From positions 1 through 46,470 of the forward strand of contig JAMPXH010000020.1 of the NCBI GenBank assembly GCA_023701285.1: DNA of 46,470 bases, in the 5' to 3' direction. Of the stretch, positions 1 to 9,337 are shown in pieces. Made by a program: the position numbers and the translations under genes. A model generated the notes under the pieces. It did no database searches and was not told the origin of the DNA. It saw nothing but the letters and a program-made list of their open reading frames with translations. This stretch comes from Candidatus Didemnitutus sp. (lineage in GTDB: Bacteria > Verrucomicrobiota > Verrucomicrobiia > Opitutales > Opitutaceae). The stretch's first letter is position 1, and each line of letters opens with the position of its first letter.

Positions 1-98
1 ACCCCGCCTCGCACGAAAATCATGCCCGCTGCCGCAGGCGGGGTTCGGCGACCCCGCCCTGCACCAAACCGCGCCGGAATTGGAAACTCGACCCGGCA
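1..98. other. Segment downstream of etfA with an inverted repeat
   Basis: The 8-mer CCCCGCCT at 2-9 is the reverse complement of AGGCGGGG at 36-43, forming a possible hairpin; ACCCCGCCCT repeats at 51-60. There is no T-tract, so a terminator is not clear. No gene is visible. Confidence 0.4.
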
Positions 99-1046
99 TC
101 ACTTCTTCAACTTCTGGATCAGTTCCGGCACCGCTTCGTAGACGTCGGCCACGAGACCGTAGTCGGCGACCTCGAAGATCGGCGCCTCGGCGTCCTTGTT
201 GATGGCGGCGATCACCTTCGTGTCCTTCATGCCGGCCATGTGCTGGATCGCACCGGAGATGCCGACGGCGAGGTAGAGGTCGGGCGCGACGATCTTGCCG
301 GTCTGGCCGATCTGGAGGGAGTTCGGCGTGATGCCGGCATCGACCAGCGCGCGCGACGAGCCGACGGCGGCGCCGAGCGTGTCGGCCAGCCCGCCGACGA
401 GGCGTTCGAAATCCTCGGCGTTCTTCAAGGCACGTCCGCCCGACACGATGATGCGCGCCTCGGTGGCGTCGGGGCGGGCGGATTGCTTCACCTCGCGCGC
501 CACGAACGTGGCGAACTTCGGCAATGTCGCCGCGTCCACCGCCACCGCCTCGACGGGCGAAGGCGTGGCGGACGGGGCCGCCGCGGGGAAAGCCGCGCCG
601 CGCACCGTGACAAACTTCACCGCGCCCGCGAGCTCGACGGTGGCGACCGCGTTGCCGGCGAACATCACGCGGCGGAACGCGCCGTGCTCGTAACCGACGA
701 CATCGCTCGCCATGGCCGCATCGACGAGCGCGGCGGCGCGGGGCAGCACGTCCTTCGCGAAGGTCGAGACCGCGGCGACCACGAGCGTGGCGCCGCGCGC
801 GCGCACGACGTCGGCGATGACCTGCGCGTAGCGATCGGCCAGCGGTTGCGCGAGCTCGGGGTGGTCGGCCACGAGGACGGTGCGCGCCCCGGCGGAGCGC
901 AGCGCCTCCGCGGTCGCGGCGAGGCCGGAGCCGAGGAGCAGGAAGTCGAAGGGCGCGCCCACCTGCGCGGCCAGCGCGGCGGCGGACAACGTCGCCAGCT
1001 TCAGCTGGCCTTGGTCGTGTTCGGCAATGACAAGGGTATGGCTCAT
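99..1046 (-). CDS. etfA: Electron transfer flavoprotein alpha subunit
   Basis: EtfA holds FAD and passes electrons from acyl-CoA dehydrogenases to the respiratory chain through ETF-quinone oxidoreductase. The 315-residue product has the usual length. Its C-terminal FAD domain is clear, with '[11 protein letters not shown]', '[20 protein letters not shown]' and 'GAIQHMAGM'. I start at the ATG at 1044-1046, because '[11 protein letters not shown]' matches EtfA N-termini; an in-frame upstream extension does not. It lies 8 nt after the fadJ stop codon and is the last gene of a ligase-thiolase-FadJ operon. EtfB, normally adjacent, is not found in this window and may lie to the left or elsewhere. 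Confidence 0.93.
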   Translation of the reverse strand: MSHTLVIAEHDQGQLKLATLSAAALAAQVGAPFDFLLLGSGLAATAEALRSAGARTVLVADHPELAQPLADRYAQVIADVVRARGATLVVAAVSTFAKDVLPRAAALVDAAMASDVVGYEHGAFRRVMFAGNAVATVELAGAVKFVTVRGAAFPAAAPSATPSPVEAVAVDAATLPKFATFVAREVKQSARPDATEARIIVSGGRALKNAEDFERLVGGLADTLGAAVGSSRALVDAGITPNSLQIGQTGKIVAPDLYLAVGISGAIQHMAGMKDTKVIAAINKDAEAPIFEVADYGLVADVYEAVPELIQKLKK

Positions 1047-1054
1047 GCGTGGGG

Positions 1055-3160
1055 TCAGTTCGAGGGGTAGAACCGCGCGGAGGATTGGGCCATATGACGC
1101 AGCTTCGTGCACGGCTCAAAATGCGGGGCGACCTCGCTTTGAAGTTTTTGCAAACGGGCCACAATCTCCGCTACTCCCCGCGTGTCCGCATAGCGCAAGG
1201 GGCCGCCGCGGAACGGCGCCCAGCCCGTGCCGAAGATCATGCCGAAGTCCACGTCCTCGGGCGCGGCGACCACGCCTTCCTCGAGCACGCGCGCGGCCTC
1301 GTTGATCATCACGAGCACGAGCCGGTCGAGCAGCGTGGCATCGTCGGGCGCGCGGCCCGCTTGGGACGGCTGCAGGAAGGCGACGTCGGGATTCGGCCGT
1401 TCCTTCGCGCCCTTCTCCGCGGGGAAGACGTAGAAACCCGTGCCGGATTTTTTCCCGAGCCAGCCCTTGGCGATCATCTTCTCCAGCGTGGCGTCGATCG
1501 GCACGGGTTTGGGCAGGCGGCGCTGCAGGTCGACCGCGACGTGTTGCGCGACGTCGAGCCCGACCTCGTCGCACAGGCGCGCCGGGCCCATCGGCATGCC
1601 GAAGTCGCGCATGATCCGGTCGAGCCGCTCCACCGGCACGCCTTCGGCGAAGAGCCGCACGGCCTCGACCATGTAGGGGAGCAGGATGCGGTTGACGAGG
1701 AAGCCGGGGCTGTCCTGCACGAGCACGGGCAGCTTGCCGATGGCCTTCACGTAGCCGAGCGCGGTGTCGAGCGCGGCGGGCGAGGTGCGCGGGCCGCGCA
1801 CGATCTCGACGAGCTGCATGCGATGCACCGGGTTGAAGAAATGGATGCCGACGACGCGGCCCGGATCCGCGAGCCCGCCGGCGATGGCGTCGATCGAGAG
1901 TGCGGAGGTGTTCGTCGCCAGCACGGTGTGCGGCGCGGCGCGGGACTCGAGCTGGCGGAAGATCGCCTGCTTCAACTCCAGCTTCTCCACCGCCGCCTCG
2001 ATCACGAGATCGACGTCGGCCAGCGGCACGTCGGCACTCACCGGCGTGATGCGGTCGAGCCCGGCCGTGGCCTCGGCGGGCGTGAGTTTCTTTTTCTTCA
2101 CGCCGTCCTGGAAGATCTTCTCCGCCGTCTTCAGGCCCTTCGCCAGCGCGGCGGGCGCGACGTCCTTCAAGAGCGTCGGGTAACCGCGGGCCGCACTCCA
2201 CTGTGCGATGCCGGCGCCCATCACGCCGGCGCCGATGACGGCCACGCGCGCGACGGGACGGCCGGCGCCCTCGGCGCCGGGGATCTTCAGTTTCTTGGCG
2301 CGTTCCTGGAGGAAGAAGATGCTCATGAGGCTGCGGCAGGCGGGGGTCTGGACGAGTTCGAGGAACGCCGCCTTTTCCAGCGCGAGCCCGCGCTCCAGCG
2401 GCTGGCCGTAGGCGGCGACGCACACGTCGAGCGCCTTGAGCGGCGCGGGGTAATGGCCGTGCGTCTTCGCGAGCACATCCTTGCGCGCCTTCATCGCCAC
2501 GACCGGACGGAGCGCGACGGAGTTCATCCACCCGCCGGCCCAAGCGACGCGGCGCTTGCCCTTGGCGAGCTGCCGGCGCGCGGCGGCGACGAGGTATTCG
2601 GGATGCGCGACGTCGTCGACGAGGCCGGCCTTCAACGCCTGCTGCGCCACGAGCTGCTTGCCCGCGAGGATGATGCCGAGCGCGGCGGGCAGACCGATGA
2701 GGCGCGGCAACCGCACGGAGCCGCCCCACGCGGGGAGGATGCCGAGCTGCGTCTCGGGCAGGCCGATCTTGGTGGACTTGTCGAGCGAACCGACGCGCCA
2801 GTCGCACGCCAGCGCGAGCTCGCAACCGCCGCCGAGGCACACGCCGTGGACGGCGGCAACGGACGGGAACGGCAGGCGTTCGAGCCGCGTGAAGATGCGG
2901 TGGCCGAGCCCGACGATCTCGCCGAGCTGCTCCACGGTCGCACCGGCGAACGAGTTGAGGTCCGCGCCGGCGATGAAGATCTTCGGCTTGGCGCTGACGA
3001 TGAGCAGGCCGCGCACTTCCGGGCGCGCCTCGAGCGTGGCGAGGTGGGCGTCGAGCTCGTGCAGCGCGGCGACGTCGAAGATGTTGGCGGAGGAGCCCTG
3101 GCGGTCGAGCGTGAGCGTGGCGATGCCGTCGGGGCCGAAGGAAAGGGTGAGGTTGCTCAT
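1055..3160 (-). CDS. fadJ: Bifunctional enoyl-CoA hydratase / 3-hydroxyacyl-CoA dehydrogenase (FadJ/FadB type)
   Basis: This multifunctional beta-oxidation subunit hydrates 2-enoyl-CoA and then oxidises L-3-hydroxyacyl-CoA with NAD+. The product is 701 residues. The N-terminal crotonase domain covers about residues 1-190, with '[11 protein letters not shown]' (Glu114) and '[15 protein letters not shown]' (Glu136), which correspond to the two catalytic glutamates of FadB. The NAD-binding Rossmann motif '[15 protein letters not shown]' lies near residue 307, followed by '[14 protein letters not shown]' with the catalytic His. The start is the ATG at 3158-3160; the in-frame reading upstream of it is a shadow of the thiolase. 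The gap to the thiolase stop is 13 nt, so the two probably form the FadIJ-like complex. The choice of FadJ over FadB rests on the partner thiolase length and is not firm. Confidence 0.93.
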   Translation of the reverse strand: MSNLTLSFGPDGIATLTLDRQGSSANIFDVAALHELDAHLATLEARPEVRGLLIVSAKPKIFIAGADLNSFAGATVEQLGEIVGLGHRIFTRLERLPFPSVAAVHGVCLGGGCELALACDWRVGSLDKSTKIGLPETQLGILPAWGGSVRLPRLIGLPAALGIILAGKQLVAQQALKAGLVDDVAHPEYLVAAARRQLAKGKRRVAWAGGWMNSVALRPVVAMKARKDVLAKTHGHYPAPLKALDVCVAAYGQPLERGLALEKAAFLELVQTPACRSLMSIFFLQERAKKLKIPGAEGAGRPVARVAVIGAGVMGAGIAQWSAARGYPTLLKDVAPAALAKGLKTAEKIFQDGVKKKKLTPAEATAGLDRITPVSADVPLADVDLVIEAAVEKLELKQAIFRQLESRAAPHTVLATNTSALSIDAIAGGLADPGRVVGIHFFNPVHRMQLVEIVRGPRTSPAALDTALGYVKAIGKLPVLVQDSPGFLVNRILLPYMVEAVRLFAEGVPVERLDRIMRDFGMPMGPARLCDEVGLDVAQHVAVDLQRRLPKPVPIDATLEKMIAKGWLGKKSGTGFYVFPAEKGAKERPNPDVAFLQPSQAGRAPDDATLLDRLVLVMINEAARVLEEGVVAAPEDVDFGMIFGTGWAPFRGGPLRYADTRGVAEIVARLQKLQSEVAPHFEPCTKLRHMAQSSARFYPSN
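1147..1154. promoter_or_regulatory. TTTGCAAA octamer inside the 3' end of fadJ, upstream of etfA
   Basis: The palindromic octamer TTTGCAAA is the reported core of sites for RamB/PrpR/PccR-type regulators, the class encoded at 7722. It lies about 100 nt upstream of the etfA start but inside fadJ. It is seen exactly once in the window. Binding is inferred, and a chance match is possible. Confidence 0.25.
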
Positions 3161-3173
3161 GGGCCGGAAGGGA

Positions 3174-4463
3174 TCAGACGGTTTCGAGCCACAGCGCGCC
3201 GCCCTGGCCGCCGCCGACACAGAGGGAGACGAGGGCGCGTTTGGCGCCGCGGCGCTTGAGTTCGAGGAGCGCGCTGAGAGCGAGGCGCGCGCCCGAAGCG
3301 CCCACCGGATGGCCGAGCGCGATGGCGCCGCCGTTGACGTTGAGTTTCTCCGCCGGGATCTCGCCGAGCGCGGTGTCGCGACCGAGGTGTTGGCGGGCGA
3401 ACTCGGCCGATTGCGCGGCGGCGCAACAGGCCATGACCTGCGCGGCGAAGGCTTCGTTGATCTCGATGAGGTCGGCGTCTTTGAGGCCGAGGCCGCTCTG
3501 GCGCTCGGCCTTCGCCATGGCGTAGACGGGGCCGAGTCCCATGCGGGCGGGCTCGCAACCGGCGTAGGCGTAGGCGACGAGCCGGCCGAGAGGCTGCAAG
3601 CCGGTGCGTTTGAGGCCGGCCTCGGTGGCGACGAGGAGGGCCACGGCGCCGTCGGTGATCTGCGAGGCGTTGCCGGCGGTGACGGTGCCGCCGCGTTTCT
3701 CGAAGACGGCCTTGAGCTTGCCGAGCGCCTCCATCGTCTGGCCTTCGCGGATGCCGTTGTCGGTCTCGACGGCGGCGGCCTCGCGGCCGGCGCGCGGATA
3801 GACGGGCGCAATCTCGTCGGCGAACTTCGCCCGCGCCGCCTCGGCGCGCTGGTGCGAGCGGACGGCGAACGCGTCCTGCGCCTCGCGCGTGAGCTTCCAA
3901 TCGCGGGCCAGCAGCTCCGCCGTCTGGCCCATGCCGAGGCCGCAGACCGGATCGGTGAGGCCGAGCATGAGCGCGATCTTCGGGGCGAAGAGGTCGGCGG
4001 GACGGAAGGCGGCGAACGCACCGAGTTTCTGCCCGAGGGTCTTCGCCTTGCCCAGCGCGGCGAATTTCTTCACGGCGCGGTCGTTGTAGATGAGCGGGTA
4101 GTTGCTCATGCTCTCGGCACCGCCGACGAGGAAGAGATCGCCGTCGCCGGCCGCGGCCTTCTGCGCGGCCTGCGTGATGGCCTCGAAGCCGGAGGCGCAG
4201 TTGCGCGAGACGGTGATGGCGGGCACGGCCTGCGGCACGCCGGCGCGGAGCGCGATGACGCGGGCGACGTTGGCGGCGTCGACGGGGTTGCCGACACAAC
4301 CGAAGATGACCTCGTCGAGGCGGGCGGGGTCGATCCCGGTGCGGGCGAGCACGGCGGCGGCGGCCGTGCGGCCGAGGTCGGCGGCATCGCAGGCGGCGAG
4401 CGTCGTGCCCATCTTCGCAAAGGGCGTGCGGACGCCCGCGACGATATAGAGCGGCTCTTTCAT
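3174..4463 (-). CDS. fadI: Acetyl-CoA acyltransferase (3-ketoacyl-CoA thiolase, FadI type)
   Basis: This thiolase cleaves 3-ketoacyl-CoA with CoA to acetyl-CoA and a shortened acyl-CoA. The 429-residue product carries the nucleophilic Cys89 in 'SRNCASGFEAI'. It also has the conserved 'NVNGGAIALGHPVGASGAR' segment and the C-terminal 'CVGGGQGGALW', which supplies the acid/base Cys. The length is nearer FadI (about 435 residues) than FadA (about 390). The start codon overlaps the end of the upstream ligase gene by 4 nt (ATGA), which suggests translational coupling, and fadJ follows directly. It is probably the second gene of the operon. Confidence 0.94.
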   Translation of the reverse strand: MKEPLYIVAGVRTPFAKMGTTLAACDAADLGRTAAAAVLARTGIDPARLDEVIFGCVGNPVDAANVARVIALRAGVPQAVPAITVSRNCASGFEAITQAAQKAAAGDGDLFLVGGAESMSNYPLIYNDRAVKKFAALGKAKTLGQKLGAFAAFRPADLFAPKIALMLGLTDPVCGLGMGQTAELLARDWKLTREAQDAFAVRSHQRAEAARAKFADEIAPVYPRAGREAAAVETDNGIREGQTMEALGKLKAVFEKRGGTVTAGNASQITDGAVALLVATEAGLKRTGLQPLGRLVAYAYAGCEPARMGLGPVYAMAKAERQSGLGLKDADLIEINEAFAAQVMACCAAAQSAEFARQHLGRDTALGEIPAEKLNVNGGAIALGHPVGASGARLALSALLELKRRGAKRALVSLCVGGGQGGALWLETV

Positions 4464-5995
4464 GATTTGGCCTCCTGGGGTTGGGGTGGGGCGGGCGGCG
4501 GGCGGTGCGGCGCAGCGGTGGGCTTGGGACGGTTGTCGACGACCTTCTGCTCCTTGAGCGCGACGCCGACCTTCTGCAGCTCGCGCATCTTCTCCGGAGT
4601 CTGGAAGACGATGCGGTTCGGCCGGACCTCGAATTGCGAGTGCAACAGGTTGCTGATCTGCGTCTGCAGGGTCTCGTCCGGCTGGTCGGAGGTCTTGGTG
4701 ACGTGGAGGTGGATCTCGTCGAGGTCGAGCGGATCGTCGTTGCGCTTGCGCAGCTCGAGCACCCAGGAGCCGATGCCGCGCAGGTCGTCGAGCGCGTGCT
4801 CGAGCTCGTTGAAGTCGATGATGGTGCCCTTGACCTTCTGGAAGCGCAGGGCGCGGAAATCGGACACGCGCGAGATGCGGCCCATCAGGCGCGGCATGCG
4901 CTGGCCGCAGTAGGGGCAGGGCTCGTAGGTGAGGCCGTGCTCGATGTGGTCACCCGTGCGGTAGCGGATCACGACCGTGCCGCGCTGCTCGAGGGGCGTG
5001 TAGACGATCTCGCCGCCGACGCCGTCGGGCTGGACCTTGCCCGTATCGGGATCGATGACCTCGAAGATGCCGAGGTCGGGGAACAGGTGGTAGCCCGGCG
5101 GCGTGTGCCCGACCGGGAACGGGCACTCGGCCCACGCGAGCTTGGCCTCGGTGAAGCCGTAGGTGGCGACCACGACCGGATCGGGCGAGCCGACCTGGCC
5201 GCAGAGCTCGGCGAGCTTGCGGCGCGTGCCTTCGGCGACTTTTTCGCCGCCGAGGAGCACGCACTTGATGCCCTCGAGCCGCAGGCCCTCGTTCACCGCC
5301 TCGCTGAGGACGTGGTAGATGAAGGTCGGCATGCCCGTGATGACGGTCGGCCGGATTTTCTGGATCGCCCGGAGGTTGCCCTCGGTGCCCATCACCTTGC
5401 CGCCACCGGTGGAGAGGCAGAAGATGTTCCGGTCGATGCCGGCATAATACATATACCAGAACGCCAGGTGCGGCGCGAAGGGGAACATGTTCAGCATCCG
5501 GTCGTCGCGGGTGCGGCCGCCGAGTTCCGCCACGCGGCCCGAGCCGATGCCGAGGTGCTTGATGTCGTGCTGCGTGTAGAGGAACGCCACCGACTCCGTC
5601 GACCGGCCGGTCGTGGCCGTCATGAACACCGGGCGCCACTCGCGGTCGAGCTCCTCCTTCACGCGCGCCTTGCCGCGCGAGAGCGCGCGCAGGATCGTCG
5701 CAGGACGCTTCGCGAGCACGGCCGGGTCGGGCTTGAGGACGAACTCGAGCGCCTTGCGCGGGTTGTCCGGCGTCGGGAGCAGGTCGTCCTTGGCGGTGAA
5801 CGGGATCTTTGCGAGGTCGTCGACGCTGCGGATGTCGTCCGCCTTCAATCCGGCCTGCGCGAAGACGCGCTGGTAGTGCTGGGAGAACGGCAGGACGCAG
5901 TCGCGCAGGTAGCGGTGGAGCTTCTGGCCTTGCTGGGCGCGCACGTGCGCGCGGTCCAAGCAATGCCAATGCGTAGTCAGGTGCGTGGGGGACAT
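4460..5995 (-). CDS. PaaK/LuxE-type acyl- or aryl-CoA ligase (adenylate-forming)
   Basis: This is an AMP-forming ligase of the phenylacetate-CoA ligase family, 511 residues. Visible motifs are an ATP-binding loop 'MTATTGRSTESVAF', 'YGFTEAK' (A5-like) and 'IRYRTGDHIE' (A7-like). A Cys pair 'CPYCGQ' could bind zinc. The C-terminus ends in a Pro-rich tail of about 20 residues that is not part of the usual fold. As first gene of an operon with thiolase, FadJ and EtfA, it probably activates the acid that is then beta-oxidised. The substrate, fatty or aromatic, cannot be read from sequence. It fills the position a FadD might be expected to take. Family confidence is good; the substrate is unknown. 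Confidence 0.82.
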   Translation of the reverse strand: MSPTHLTTHWHCLDRAHVRAQQGQKLHRYLRDCVLPFSQHYQRVFAQAGLKADDIRSVDDLAKIPFTAKDDLLPTPDNPRKALEFVLKPDPAVLAKRPATILRALSRGKARVKEELDREWRPVFMTATTGRSTESVAFLYTQHDIKHLGIGSGRVAELGGRTRDDRMLNMFPFAPHLAFWYMYYAGIDRNIFCLSTGGGKVMGTEGNLRAIQKIRPTVITGMPTFIYHVLSEAVNEGLRLEGIKCVLLGGEKVAEGTRRKLAELCGQVGSPDPVVVATYGFTEAKLAWAECPFPVGHTPPGYHLFPDLGIFEVIDPDTGKVQPDGVGGEIVYTPLEQRGTVVIRYRTGDHIEHGLTYEPCPYCGQRMPRLMGRISRVSDFRALRFQKVKGTIIDFNELEHALDDLRGIGSWVLELRKRNDDPLDLDEIHLHVTKTSDQPDETLQTQISNLLHSQFEVRPNRIVFQTPEKMRELQKVGVALKEQKVVDNRPKPTAAPHRPPPAPPQPQEAKS

Positions 5996-6144
5996 GGGGA
6001 GCGAAACAGCGCAGGAGCGCGGCTAGGGGTAGTTCGCAAAGCCAACTTGAAAATGCCCTTAGCTTTATCAAGCGAATTTTCGCCAATAACGAATTCCGGC
6101 TCGCAGTTTCGCTGCCAGCGTTCTCAATCCCGGCCTGCCACGCC

Positions 6145-6645
6145 GTGTCCGAATCCTGGAAAATCAAGCTGCTCCGCTGGAAGTTCAACCGCTACCCCGC
6201 TTACCGTCAGAGCGGCGCGCGCGTGACGCGCATCAGCGAGGATTTCCGCGAAATCACCGTCCGCCTGCCGCTCAACCGCACCACGCGCAACCTGCATGGC
6301 ACGATCTACGGCGGCGCGATGTATGCCGCGGTCGATCCGCTCCACGCCGTCATCATCGCCACGCACCTCGGGCCGGATTTCCACGTCTGGATGAAGGCCG
6401 CCCGCATCGACTTCAAGCGCCCGGGCCGCAGCGACGTCTTCGCCCACGCCCGCGTCACGCAGCACGAACTCGACGAGATCCGCCAGACGCTCGCGCACAC
6501 GCCGAAGCTCGACCGCGACTTCACGGTCAATCTCACCGATGCGCACGGCAACGTCTCCGCGCACTTCGTCCTCACCGTGCACATCAAGCGCCGCGGCAAA
6601 CACGAGCACCGCATGGACGACCTCGTCTTCGCCCGCCCCAGCTGA
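6145..6645 (+). CDS. DUF4442 / hotdog-fold thioesterase-like protein
   Basis: The 166-residue product shows the DUF4442 pattern 'NLHGTIYGGAMYAAVDP' followed by 'HLGPDFHVWMKAARIDF'. This family is predicted to adopt a hotdog fold like acyl-CoA thioesterases (YiiD C-terminal type). The start is a GTG at 6145-6147. It is divergent from the ligase operon, with 149 nt between the starts. Its place in a fatty-acid oxidation locus suggests acyl-CoA hydrolysis or binding, but no activity is proven for the family. A 202-nt intergenic region with a repeated motif follows. Confidence 0.75.
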   Translation: MSESWKIKLLRWKFNRYPAYRQSGARVTRISEDFREITVRLPLNRTTRNLHGTIYGGAMYAAVDPLHAVIIATHLGPDFHVWMKAARIDFKRPGRSDVFAHARVTQHELDEIRQTLAHTPKLDRDFTVNLTDAHGNVSAHFVLTVHIKRRGKHEHRMDDLVFARPS

Positions 6646-6664
6646 GCCCCGCACCGCCCCATCC

Positions 6665-6687
6665 ACTTTTACTTAATACGTAAACTT
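6665..6687. promoter_or_regulatory. AT-rich operator-like motif, copy 1
   Basis: TTTACTTAATACGTAAACTT stands out in very GC-rich sequence. It shares 16 bases exactly (TTTACTTAATACGTAA) with copy 2 at 6792-6814. The arms ACTTA and TAA(A/G)T give partial dyad symmetry. Confidence 0.45.
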
Positions 6688-6791
6688 CCCTCCGCCCCGT
6701 CCGCCCGTCCCGTCCGCCCCACGCCATTCACCCCCTGACCGTGATACTCTCCCTTCTCCGTCGTCCCGCCACCGCCCCGCGTGCCCCCGTC

Positions 6792-6814
6792 AACTTTACT
6801 TAATACGTAAGTTT
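6792..6814. promoter_or_regulatory. AT-rich operator-like motif, copy 2
   Basis: This copy is an imperfect dyad, with AACTT-type left and AAGTTT right arms around TTAATACG. It lies 34 nt before the SDR start at 6848. It may bind the downstream ScfR-type regulator or another factor. Confidence 0.45.
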
Positions 6815-6847
6815 CTCCCTGAACCGTCACCCCACGCTCCCCACCCC

Positions 6848-7681
6848 ATGAGCCAACCCCTCGCTGGAAAAGTCGTCTTCATCACCGGAGCCAGCCGCGG
6901 CATCGGCCGCGCCATCGCGCTCGCCGCCGCCCGCGCCGGCGCCCACGTCGTCATCGCCGCCAAGACCGCCGAGCCGCACCCGAAACTCCCCGGCACGATC
7001 CACACCGTGGCCGACGAGGTCCGCGCGCACGGCGTCGAGGCGCTTCCGCTCCAGCTCGACGTGCGCGAGGAGGTCCAGGTGCAGGACGCCTTCGCCGCGG
7101 TGAAGGAAAAATTCGGCCGCGTCGACGCGCTGATCAACAACGCCGGCGCCATCTCCCTCACCAACGTCGAGAACACACCCGTGAAACGCTTCGACCTCAT
7201 GCTGGAGGTCAACGCCCGCGCGCTCCTTGTCTGCGCCAAGGCCGCCCTGCCCCTCCTGCGCGCCGCCGGCGGCGGCCACATCGTGAGCCTCTCGCCGCCG
7301 CTCAACCTGTCGCCGCGCTGGCTCACGCCCCACGCACCTTATACGCTCTCGAAATACGGCATGACGCTCCTCGCCCTCGGCATGGCGGGCGAGTTCGCCG
7401 CGGACCGCATCTCCGTGAGCACGCTCTGGCCGCGCACAACCATCGCCACCGCCGCCATCGAGTTCGCCGTCGGCGCGCAACTGCTCCCGCGCTGCCGCAC
7501 GGTCGACATCATGGCCGACGCCGCGCTCGCCATCCTCACCACGACCGACGGCTCGCTCAACGGCCGCAACCTCCTCGACGAGGATCTCCTCCGCGCCCGC
7601 GGCATCACGGATTTTCACCGCTACGCCGCCGACCCGCGCCACGCCGAGCAGCCCTTCCCCGATCTCTTCATCGATCCCTGA
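6848..7681 (+). CDS. HSDL2-like short-chain dehydrogenase/reductase
   Basis: This SDR of 277 residues has the Rossmann cofactor motif 'TGASRGIG' near residue 15, the 'NNAG' motif and the catalytic 'YTLSK' (YxxxK). The internal sequence 'SLSPPLNLSPRW' and 'TLWPRTTIATAA' is characteristic of hydroxysteroid-dehydrogenase-like protein 2 (HSDL2) relatives, which are linked to lipid metabolism. The protein lacks the SCP2 domain present in animal HSDL2. It is 40 nt upstream of the ScfR-type regulator and probably co-transcribed with it. Two copies of an AT-rich motif lie in the 202 nt upstream. The substrate, probably a lipid alcohol or 3-hydroxyacyl compound, is inferred only. Confidence 0.82.
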   Translation: MSQPLAGKVVFITGASRGIGRAIALAAARAGAHVVIAAKTAEPHPKLPGTIHTVADEVRAHGVEALPLQLDVREEVQVQDAFAAVKEKFGRVDALINNAGAISLTNVENTPVKRFDLMLEVNARALLVCAKAALPLLRAAGGGHIVSLSPPLNLSPRWLTPHAPYTLSKYGMTLLALGMAGEFAADRISVSTLWPRTTIATAAIEFAVGAQLLPRCRTVDIMADAALAILTTTDGSLNGRNLLDEDLLRARGITDFHRYAADPRHAEQPFPDLFIDP

Positions 7682-7721
7682 ACGTCCCGCGGCCTCCGTC
7701 CGTCCCCGCCTCACCTCTCCC

Positions 7722-9272
7722 ATGCGCCCCCTCGCCGAACTCTCGCCCGCCTCCTCCGCGGCCGCACCGAAATCCGCCCCGAGCGAGCAGAACCTCCGCT
7801 TCATCCTCGGGCTGAAACTCAACCAGCTCCGCAAGCAGCAGGGCCTCTCCCTCAAGGAAGTCTCCGCCAAGGCCGGCCTCGCCATCTCCTACCTCAACGA
7901 GATCGAGAAGGGCAAAAAATACCCCAAGCCCGAGAAGATCCTCGCCCTCGCCAAGGCCCTCGGCACGACCTACGACGAGCTCGTCTCGCTCCAGCTGGAC
8001 GAAAAACTCCACCCTCTCTCCGGCGTCCTCCGCAGCGGCGTGCTCGACGAGATCCCGCTCGAGGTCTTCGGCCTCACGCCCACCGGCCTGCTCGAGATGA
8101 TGGCCGCCTCCCCCGAGAAGATCAGCGCGCTCTTCGACACCTTCGTGAAGATCGCGCACCGCTTCGACGTCACCCTCGAGCACCTGCTGCTCGCGGCGAT
8201 GCGCTCCTACGTCGAGCAGAACAAGAACTACTTCGAGGACATCGAGCAGGCCGCCGAGAAGTTCCGCCGCCAGCACACGTGGGCCCAACAGCCCTCGCCC
8301 GACCTCGCGCGTCTGCGCGAGCACCTCACCGCACGCCACGGCTACACGCTCGACGAGTCCGCCATCGCCGCCGAGCCCGACCTCCACGCCCTGCGCGCCG
8401 TCACCCTCGGCGGCGAGTCCGGCCGGCCGCGCCTCCTGCTCAACCCGCGCCTCGGCGACTGGCAGAAGGCCTTCCTCCTCGCCCGCGAGATCGGTTACCG
8501 CGAGCTCGGCCTGCACGAGAAGATCACCACCTCGCCCGTGATCCGCGTCGAGTCGTTCGACCAGCTGCTGAACAATTTCCGCGCCTCCTATTTCGCCGGC
8601 GCCGTGCTGCTCGACCGGCACCTCATCGTCACGGACCTCCGCCAGTTCTTCGCCCGCTCCAGCTGGGACGGCGACGCGCTCGTCGCGATCAAGCGCCGCT
8701 ACCAGGCCACGCCCGAGATGTTCTTCCACCGCCTCTCGCAGATCGTGCCGCACTTCTTCGGGCTCGAGCAGATGTATTTCGTGCGCTTCGACCACCGCCG
8801 CGGCACGCCCGACATCCGCATCGGCAAGGAGCTGCATTACCAGCGCATGCACGCCTCGCACAGCATCGGCGTGAACGAGCACTACTGCCGCCGCTGGGTC
8901 TCCGTCCGCTCGCTGCTCGACTTCGAACGCCGCCAGAACGCGACCGGCGGCGCCTCCACCAGCGCCGGCGCGCAACGCTCGCGCTACTACGCCACGGGGG
9001 ACGAATATTTCTCCATCTCGCTCTCGCATCCGCACTCGCTCGAGCCGGGCATGAACTCCTGCGTCACGCTCGGTTTCCTCGTGAACGACGCGCTCAAGAA
9101 ATCCGTCAACTTCTGGAACGACGGCGCGCTCCCACTCCAGCTCGTGGGCGACACCTGCGAGCGCTGCAGCCTCGCCGACTGCGAATCGCGCATCGTGCCG
9201 CCCACGCTCCGCGACCGCGAGGAAGGTCGCGCCCGGCAACTCGCCGCGCTGGCCGCCCTCGCCACCCGCTGA
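7722..9272 (+). CDS. XRE-family regulator with IrrE-like and ScfR (short-chain fatty acyl-CoA regulator) domains
   Basis: This 516-residue transcription factor is of the RamB/PrpR/PccR type. An XRE helix-turn-helix covers about residues 25-90 ('GLSLKEVSAKAGLAISYLNE'). The central region resembles an ImmA/IrrE domain, but the HExxH zinc site is replaced by 'AREIGYREL', so protease activity is unlikely. The C-terminal ScfR domain carries a Cys cluster 'CERCSLADC' (Cys479, 482, 487). In M. tuberculosis PrpR a related domain binds an Fe-S cluster. Relatives sense short-chain acyl-CoA. Its location between two fatty-acid oxidation gene groups makes it the likely local regulator; the target sites are unproven. 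Confidence 0.88.
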   Translation: MRPLAELSPASSAAAPKSAPSEQNLRFILGLKLNQLRKQQGLSLKEVSAKAGLAISYLNEIEKGKKYPKPEKILALAKALGTTYDELVSLQLDEKLHPLSGVLRSGVLDEIPLEVFGLTPTGLLEMMAASPEKISALFDTFVKIAHRFDVTLEHLLLAAMRSYVEQNKNYFEDIEQAAEKFRRQHTWAQQPSPDLARLREHLTARHGYTLDESAIAAEPDLHALRAVTLGGESGRPRLLLNPRLGDWQKAFLLAREIGYRELGLHEKITTSPVIRVESFDQLLNNFRASYFAGAVLLDRHLIVTDLRQFFARSSWDGDALVAIKRRYQATPEMFFHRLSQIVPHFFGLEQMYFVRFDHRRGTPDIRIGKELHYQRMHASHSIGVNEHYCRRWVSVRSLLDFERRQNATGGASTSAGAQRSRYYATGDEYFSISLSHPHSLEPGMNSCVTLGFLVNDALKKSVNFWNDGALPLQLVGDTCERCSLADCESRIVPPTLRDREEGRARQLAALAALATR

Positions 9273-9337
9273 ATCCGCGCGCTCAGCCGCACTCATGCCG
9301 TTGGACGCGATTCCCGACTGATGAGCTCCTGACCATC

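Noticed and set aside
1049-3259. Long plus-strand ORF antisense to fadJ
   Set aside because: It is a GC-rich shadow frame. The minus-strand protein has clear catalytic motifs; this one has only Arg/Glu/Gly-rich low-complexity sequence.
3161-4021. N-terminal extension of the FadJ frame
   Set aside because: It overlaps the thiolase gene in another frame and shows no crotonase-like sequence. The true start is at 3160.
7722-9272. Phage-type ImmA/IrrE toxin-antitoxin regulator
   Set aside because: The HExxH protease site is missing, and the C-terminal Cys-rich ScfR domain and metabolic context point to an acyl-CoA-responsive regulator.
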